Origin: Cordilura impudica
Lineage: Eukaryota > Arthropoda > Insecta > Diptera > Scathophagidae
Reading direction: 5' to 3'
Assembly: GCA_963682025.1 (NCBI GenBank)
Contig: OY821518.1
Span: 141,695,529 to 141,759,528 of the forward strand
Length of the DNA: 64,000 nt
Positions within the stretch are counted from its first letter, which is position 1. Each line of letters begins with the position of its first letter. The translations under genes and the position numbers were made by a program. Below the pieces are notes generated by a model, which was given only the letters and a program-made list of their open reading frames with translations, ran no database searches and was not told the origin of the DNA. Shown here in pieces: positions 57,892 through 64,000 of this stretch.

Positions 57892-58353
57892 TTTATAATT
57901 TATAATTTATAATTTATAATTTATAATTTATAATTTATAATTTATAATTTATAATTTATAATTTATAATTTATAATTTATAATTTATAATTTATAATTTA
58001 TAATTTATAATTTATAATTTATAATTTATAATTTATAATTTATAATTTATAATTTATAATTTATAATTTATAATTTATAATTTATAATTTATAATTTATA
58101 ATTTATAATTTATAATTTATAATTTATAATTTATAATTTATAATTTATAATTTATAATTTATAATTTATAATTTATAATTTATAATTTATAATTTATAAT
58201 TTATAATTTATAATTTATAATTTATAATTTATAATTTATAATTTATAATTTATAATTTATAATTTATAATTTATAATTTATAATTTATAATTTATAATTT
58301 ATAATTTATAATTTGTAGTTTATAATTTTTAATTTATAATTTATAATTTATAA
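57892..58353 (+). repeat. (AATTTAT)n heptanucleotide array, about 66 units
   Basis: Nearly perfect period 7. The reverse complement, ATAAATT, is the main variant unit within the array at 18536-22574. Confidence 0.95.
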
Positions 58354-58486
58354 AATTTTTCAGGGTGTTTTTTGTTTTTCTTATGATATGTTGTATATGT
58401 TGTAATTCTCCGTATTGTTGAAGTCATTACAGTTGTGTGTATGTTAATATACTGCACGTGTCACATTGGTCTAAACAACTAAAAAT

Positions 58487-59355
58487 TAATAGAAATTAAA
58501 AATAAAAATTAAATATTAAAAATTAAAAACTAAAAATGGAAAATGGAAAATTAAAAATGAAAAATTCAAAATTCAAAATGAAAAATGGAAAATGAAAAAT
58601 TAAAATTGAAAAACAAAAAATGGAAAATTAAAAATTGAAAACTAAAAAATAAAAAATAAAAATGGAAAATGAAAAACGAAAAATGGAAAATGAAAATTGA
58701 AAAATGGAAATTGAAAAACAAAATGAAAAATTAAAATGAAAAATTAAAAATTGAAAACTAAAAATTAAAAATGGAAAATGAAAAGAAAAATTAAAAATGG
58801 AAAATGAAAAATGAAAAAAAAATGAAAAACGAAAAATGAAAAATGGAAAATTGAAAAATGAAAAATTAAAAATGAAAATTGAAAAATAAAAAATGGGAAA
58901 TGAAAAATTAAAAATTGAAAACTAAAAATTAAAAATGGAAAATGAAAAATGGAAAATGGAAAATGAAAAATGGAAAATAGAAAATGAAAAATTTTAAATT
59001 AAATTTGAAAAATGAAAAATAGAAAATGAAAAATTTTAAATAGATAATTTAAAATTTAAAATGAAAAACAGAAAATGGAAAATGAAAAATTAAAAATGAA
59101 AAATGAAAATTGAAAAATGAGAATTGAAAAATGGAAAATGAAAATGAAAAATGAAGATTGAAAAATTAAAATTGAAAAATGAAAAATGGAAAATAAAAAA
59201 TGAAAAATTAAATGAAAAATGGAAAATGAGAAACGAAGAATGAAAAATAGAAAATGGGAAATAAAAAATTAAAAATTAAAAATGGAAAATGAAAAATTCA
59301 AAGTGAAAATTGAAAAATGAATAATAAAGAATAAAAATTTAAAATTAAAAAATTA
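58487..59355 (+). repeat. Degenerate A-rich array (AAAAATG, AAAAATT, GAAAATG units)
   Basis: About 870 bases of 6-8 base A-rich units with T or TG spacers, at the same internal site of R2 where copy 1 has its 4 kb pure array. Confidence 0.85.
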
Positions 59356-59939
59356 AAGATTGGGGAAATTATATGACTATGGTAGGGTGGGCGGAAAGGA
59401 GCGAACATCTGTCTCCTATGTGTTGTGTGGTGGTGTGTTAGTAAGGTACAGTTAGTTTTTTTTAGTTGTGTTTTAAATAAATATTTTTTTGTGTGTGGAC
59501 GTACGGCCGGTGAGAGGGTTGGGACCTCCTGGGTGAGTCTAAATTGAGCTAGTCGTGAGCCTCATCGGACCAAGAAAAACTGTTCATAACATAGTGTTAG
59601 TTCAAATAACTCTTCTAAGAAAATTTTAACTAATAATATGAATATGAATATAATGCTGTTTCTTTTTTGGATATTTCCTTTACGATATTTTAACTTTTGT
59701 ATTAGAAAAAAAAAAATGTTTTAATTAATTGTGGTAAATTAGATTTACTCGTTATTTATCTTATTTTTTATAATCACTTATTTATACATTTTTTTTATTA
59801 TAATTTTATCTTTTTTACGGTAATAATAACAATTTTCTGTGTAGAAGTGCTTCACTAAACGGTAGTGTTTGTTCCTCAAAGGGCTGGTTGTCCAATAGAA
59901 AGAAAAAACAGTTGTTGTTGGTTGGCTCCTGGTGTCCAA
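59356..59939. other. Gene-free stretch
   Basis: It includes a G-rich stretch (GACGTACGGCCGGTGAGAGG near 59500) of unknown nature. Confidence 0.35.
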
Positions 59940-60238
59940 AGAATGTGAGCTGGTATATAAAAAATAAAAACTCAAATTTTAATAATTTTAAGAAAAAAAA
60001 CCTTTATTTTATTTTCTGAATACGAGCTGGTGTTGACTTTTGCTGATCGCTTTCCTTTTATGATGCACACCGTAGGAAATAGAAGCAAAAATGTGTGAGA
60101 AAAACGATGCCATCTCGTTTATATGCTCGTTGCTCTGGTTAGTCAGTTGGCAAATCCTATAGTTTGTCATATGACACCAAAGCTCCGATTAGACGCCACC
60201 CTTGCGACGATAGTGCAACAATTAATTGGACCACACCA
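59940..60238 (-). repeat. Candidate BEL/Pao 3' LTR
   Basis: The minus strand starts TGTGGTCCAATTAATTGTTG. It has a TATAAACGAGATGG box and an AATAAAATAAAGG signal in LTR-like spacing. No second copy in the window confirms it. Confidence 0.4.
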
Positions 60239-60763
60239 TAAAAATTAAATAATTAAAGTACTGTACAATGTTTACAATTGATATTGAGTATATAAAGGAA
60301 ATGAACATTTAAATTATGAATGAATTATACAAGTATAATGGTATGTAAAAAGAGTGAATGGAATATTTCAGTTATGATAAGGAGAATAAAATTTAAAAAG
60401 GATTAATAATATAAAATATGAAACAAAAACAGGCCACGTCAATTGTTGTACTCGTATTCAATGTAGTTGAGGTTTCTCTCCAAAATAGGCATCACCAATC
60501 ATCATTTGTTGAATAGTATATCGACGATGGACCAGAGTGATGGTAGTTCGTCCTCGAAGAAAAAATTATACCCTGATCGCATGTAGGTGGTGGCAAAGCG
60601 GGCAGCAATAATTGGTGATGAACAACGTTTGTGCCATTACGAACTGCAAAATAGAAGAGTTAGTAGTTCGTAAGATGTCAGAAGAGTAATAAAGAGATCG
60701 TGGAGGGTGAAGGAAATTATCCTTTTTTTTGTTTAATTTGAGTGACGTGGTAAAAGTATTAAT

Positions 60764-62318
60764 TTATGAATTGGTCTCGTGATTACACCACTTTGAGATT
60801 TTAACTCGAACTCTGTTGTCTAGACCACGATATACCTTAGTAATACAACCTAAGCGCCATTCAGTGGGACAAAGTGGCTCATTTCTTAGGACAACGAGGT
60901 CGTTTTCTTGTAGGTCGATTTGAGGGAGTTTCCATTTGTTGCGTTTATGTAACTCCTTTAAATATTCGTCTTTCCATCGACGACAAATTTCATGTTGCAT
61001 AGCCTTGACTTTACGCCACCTATTAACGATACTTATTGCCGGAGTCAATTCTTCAGGTTCAGCTGGAGTAAGTAACGCAGAGCCAATCAGAAAATGGCCA
61101 GGAGTGAGGACAGACAAATCTTCAACATTTTCAGACAGCGGGCCGAGCGGACGTGAGTTAAGACAAGCTTCTATGGTGGCCAGAAGAGTGGAAAATTCCT
61201 CGAAGGTGTATTTCATTTGACCAGCCATTTTTTTGAAATGCGTTTTAAAGCTTTTAACACCGGCTTCCCATAATCCTCCCATATGGGGTGCTGCAGCGGG
61301 GATAAAATGCCACGATAAGCGTTGATGATCATATTTTGACAAAGCCGATGAAACGAGCTAATGCAGCTAAAAAGGCTGGAGTTGATAAGTCGCTGACGGC
61401 TTCGAGATGAATCTCCTTGGTAGAGAAACAGACGAAGAGACACACGTAATCGAGATGAATCTCCTTGGTAGAGAAACAGACGAAGAGACACACGTAACCT
61501 TTGGTGATTCTACAGTAATGACCTGTGAAGCTTTTAATTTCAAATGGGCCTGCAAAATCAACTCCTGTATTTGCAAAGGGGCGACTCAAAGTAGTTCTTT
61601 CTTTGGGCAACGCTGCCATAATTTGTCTTTGACGTAATTTACGATGCACTACACACTCCTTACAATTGTTGAAACATGCTTTAATAAGAGTTTTTGCCTT
61701 TATTATCCAACACTCATGCCGAATGACACTATGAACCAACCGCAAACCTCCATGATGAACCATTTTGTGAACGAAGTCAACATAAAAACGAGCTAATCTA
61801 CTGTGGTATGCCAAAATAATAGGAAACCTTTCGTGATAAGATAAATTTGGAGATATGCTTAAGCGACCATTTGCCCTAATAATTTTATGTTCATCCAAAA
61901 AAGGCGTGAGCGTCAACAATGGGCTACTAGATTCAATTTTCTTTTTGTTTGACAAGCAATTAAATTCTTTCGAAAAGTGGATCTGCTGAGATAATGAAAA
62001 TAGCCGATTTTTGACAAAGAGCAGTTCTCCAGCTGACAATTTTAAAGATTCAAATCGAACTTTATTTCGAAATTCTGGTTGAGTTCTATGGAAAAAACGA
62101 AACATGTAGGCGATAACATGGACGGCTTTGGGTAAACTAGAAAATCGATCTAATATATATTCGTGTTCAATAGATCTAGCAACATGAACTTTAACAACTT
62201 TAATTTCTTCATTTTTTTCGTAATCGGGTGGGTAAGAAGACCACGAAGTTTTGTGCAGTTTCAACCAGTCTGGACCATGCCACCAAAGATTACAGCATTT
62301 TAACTCCGAAGGAATCAA
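60764..62318 (-). pseudogene. BEL/Pao integrase and C-terminal domain, catalytic block lost
   Basis: The frame 62318-61329 has the zinc domain (VHHGGLRLVHSVIRHECWI then CFNNCKECVVHR) and the first Asp in NTGVDFAGPFEIKS. Then 15 residues (YVCLFVCFSTKEIHL) are duplicated in tandem by a 48 bp repeat. After AALARFIGF the reading jumps to the second frame (61342-60764) at LSWHFIPAAAPHMGGLWEAG. The block with the second catalytic Asp is therefore deleted while the Glu remains. The tail (LTPGHFLIGSAL, then NRWRKVKAMQHEICRRWKDE) is the Pao C-terminal domain. Inactive as integrase. Confidence 0.85.
61403..61498. repeat. 48 bp in-frame tandem duplication within the BEL/Pao integrase
   Basis: CGAGATGAATCTCCTTGGTA and the following 28 bases occur twice in a row, differing only at the last base or two. 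Confidence 0.95.
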
Positions 62319-62835
62319 TTCCCCGGGTTGCTAGATCGGCAGGATTATCCTGAGACACTACGTGTGACCAATGATTGTTACCGACCTTTTCCAGAATGGT
62401 GGCGACTCTGTTGGCAACAAAGGTTTTCCAATTACATGGTGGTTTTTTTAGCCACGCAAGAACTATCGTTGAGTCGGACCACAGAAAGAGCAAATAGTTT
62501 TTCAAATTAAATTGAGGCATAATACTATCGACCAGCTTTGCTAATAGGACCGCACCACATAGTTCTAAACGTGGAATCGATGGCTTTTTAATTGGAGCTA
62601 CTTTTGTCTTTGACACTAAAAGATTTGTAAATACTTTTTCGCCGATCTGCACTCTGGCGTATAAAGGCGCCGCATACGCCAGCTCCGAAGAATGGCAAAA
62701 CCCATGGAATTCGATTTTATAATTTGGAGAATATTGGATCCAACAAGGAACAGCAAAGAGCATCACACCTTTTATAATAAATTTAAAGTTCTTTTTTTGT
62801 TTTAAATAACAATTTTTTACATGAGGTAATCGCAT
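62290..62835 (-). pseudogene. BEL/Pao RNase H region, joined abnormally to Gag
   Basis: From about residue 40 the frame shows HGFCHSSELAYAAPLYARVQ, KKPSIPRLELCGAVLLAKLV, WSDSTIVLAWLKKPPCNWKT and DNPADLATRGI, the Pao RNase H. Its first 30 codons overlap the Gag end in another frame, which marks the deletion joint. About 2 kb of protease and RT coding is missing there. Confidence 0.85.
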
Positions 62836-63834
62836 GGGCTTCTCTACATAATTTGCATTGAGCTACATCAACTTTAGTATGATGTGTTTTAAATGGTTTG
62901 GCTTTATTTTGACTATCTTGAAAACCTGCTTGGGAACCACTGGATCTAATGTTGGAAAAACTTTCAAGTGCACGAAATCTATCAGTCAAGAATTCATCAA
63001 ATTCTTTCCATTTTGGAATCTCTGTTTTATTTTTTACAGATTGTTCCCATAGGCTTAACGTTTGTTCTGGGAGCCTAATTGAACAATGAAAAACAAATAG
63101 TGGTTCCCATGCGTCCATATCAATTTTATATAACCTCAAAGTTGACATACAATTATTTATTTCCCTCTGTAGTCTTTTAATTTCAGACGCGGTTTCCCGC
63201 AAACATGGAGCCAAACCGTACAATAATTTTAATTGCCCATTAAATAAAACACGCTTATTTTCATATTGCGCCTTTAAATTTTTCCAAGCGGTGTCAAAAT
63301 TATCTGCAGTTACTGTAATGTTCCTATTCACCTCTCGGGCATCGCCAGTATTTTTTTGAAAAAGATAACAAAATTTCTCTACGGGGCCTAAACGATCATT
63401 GTTAATATAAATTGCGGTAAATAAATCTCTAAAAGTGGGCCACCATCAAAAACGTCAATATCGCAAGCATGAACTGGTACAGAGCTCCCATGTTTGTGAA
63501 CCACTGTATTTGAAGATGTTGATTCCTCTTTATGTACCCTGCGCTTTGCTTTAGCAATTATGTTGATGCATTTGACGTGAATTTTGTGGATTTGATTATG
63601 CTTAGTATGGATGGCCACTAAGTCTTTCTTTTTTTCTAATGGTTCCCCGGAACACTGTTCGTAATAATTTTTATACTTTGCCCACAATTTGGTTAATTCA
63701 GCCTTTTCGAATTCTAGGGCCTCCGAAGTATAATTCGAAAAATCTTCATCTTTGAGACGTAGTTCAAATCTGGCTATCTCATCAGCCATTTCATTAAATT
63801 TGTCTAACAACGACATATATAATTTTGGTGTCAC
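62783..63834 (-). pseudogene. BEL/Pao Gag, frameshifted
   Basis: Frame 1 (63834-63388) has a coiled, charged start (LLDKFNEMADEIARFELRLK) and then VHACDIDVFDGG. A one-base shift near 63432 moves the reading to the frame with TFRDLFTAIYINNDRL and EKFCYLFQKN, then into 63331-62783 with DTAWKNLKAQYENKRVLFNG, LPEQTLSLWEQSV and the knuckle CKLCREAHAITSC. This is the standard Pao capsid domain order. Confidence 0.85.
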
Positions 63835-64000
63835 GCAAATTAATTTAAAAATATCAAAGAACCACTTAGTTCTATATAAATTTTGCCTAATAAAAACTTT
63901 GTAAAAAAATTTTCACAAAATTTCCGTAAATTTTTCTCAAAGATGACGATAAAATTTACGAACTGTTCTAAGATGAAATTTTCAAATGTAGAGAGGCTAC

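Larger units (their letters stand above)
56336..59355 (+). repeat. Interspersed repeat R2, copy 2, with two internal heptamer-type arrays
   Basis: The head TTTTTATACCCTCCACTCCA and GTTTGTCATTCCG match copy 1. The segment TTTTTCAGGGTG...ATATGTTGTATATGTTGTAA ...TTGTTGAAGTCATTA recurs at 58356-58427. An AATTTAT array lies just before that segment and an A-rich degenerate array just after. The copy-1 tail (GCCCAGCCGAATTTAACA) was not found here. Confidence 0.7.
59940..64000 (-). mobile_element. BEL/Pao LTR retrotransposon, 5' end beyond the window
   Basis: Coding order on the minus strand: Gag (63834-62783), RNase H (62835-62290), integrase (62318-60764). The protease and the entire RT are missing between Gag and RNase H. 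Sequence from 63835 to 64000 is leader. A likely 3' LTR is at about 60238-59940. Its 5' partner is outside, so neither boundary can be tested. Confidence 0.85.

Overview
The window is eukaryotic, AT-rich and transposon-dominated. It most likely comes from a higher (brachyceran, probably calyptrate) fly. The reasons are two spliced genes of the GNAT/FR47 'glycine N-acyltransferase-like' family familiar from Drosophila; a Copia element whose primer site reads as the tRNA-iMet anticodon half, as in Drosophila copia; and Transib, Harbinger, Tc1/mariner, Helitron, Jockey-like LINE, Gypsy and BEL/Pao relics together. No bacterial features, rRNA or tRNA genes were seen. Species assignment is inference.

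Host genes. (1) A four-exon GNAT-like gene on the minus strand. Exon 1 is at 24689-24492 and exons 2-4 at 17409-16631. Its 7.1 kb first intron carries a repeat element containing a 4.0 kb pure heptanucleotide array. (2) A three-exon paralogue on the plus strand at 53444-55331. Both assemble in phase into open proteins of 278 and 290 residues.

Layout. 1-960: Jockey-type LINE ORF1 relic. 961-8366: a Helitron-type element (E1) carrying a 4 kb Transib insertion, flanked on both sides by a ~520 bp direct repeat. 8.4-12.1 kb: no gene seen, but a perfect 59 bp inverted repeat at 11203-11402. 12352-16263: decayed Gypsy element (minus). 16631-24689: GNAT gene 1 with satellite intron. 24.7-28.0 kb: interspersed repeats and a foldback structure. 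28053-31925: young Copia element (minus) with intact target duplication. 32.4-38.3 kb: a transposase relic (X) split by a small element (Y), split by a Harbinger element (TAG duplication), split by a Helitron that itself holds minisatellites and a LINE. 38.8-44.5 kb: three more Helitron pieces and a MITE. 44.5-50.3 kb: LINE fragments, a minisatellite and a mariner fragment. 53444-55331: GNAT gene 2. 55.5-59.4 kb: Tc1 fragment, then a second copy of the intron repeat family with its own heptamer arrays. 59.9-64.0 kb: BEL/Pao element (minus) running off the window.

Themes. All three LTR retrotransposons (Gypsy, Copia, BEL/Pao) have lost the reverse-transcriptase core by internal deletion. Heptamer satellites grow at two defined places inside one dispersed repeat family (called R2 here). 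Nesting is deep enough to order the insertions in time.
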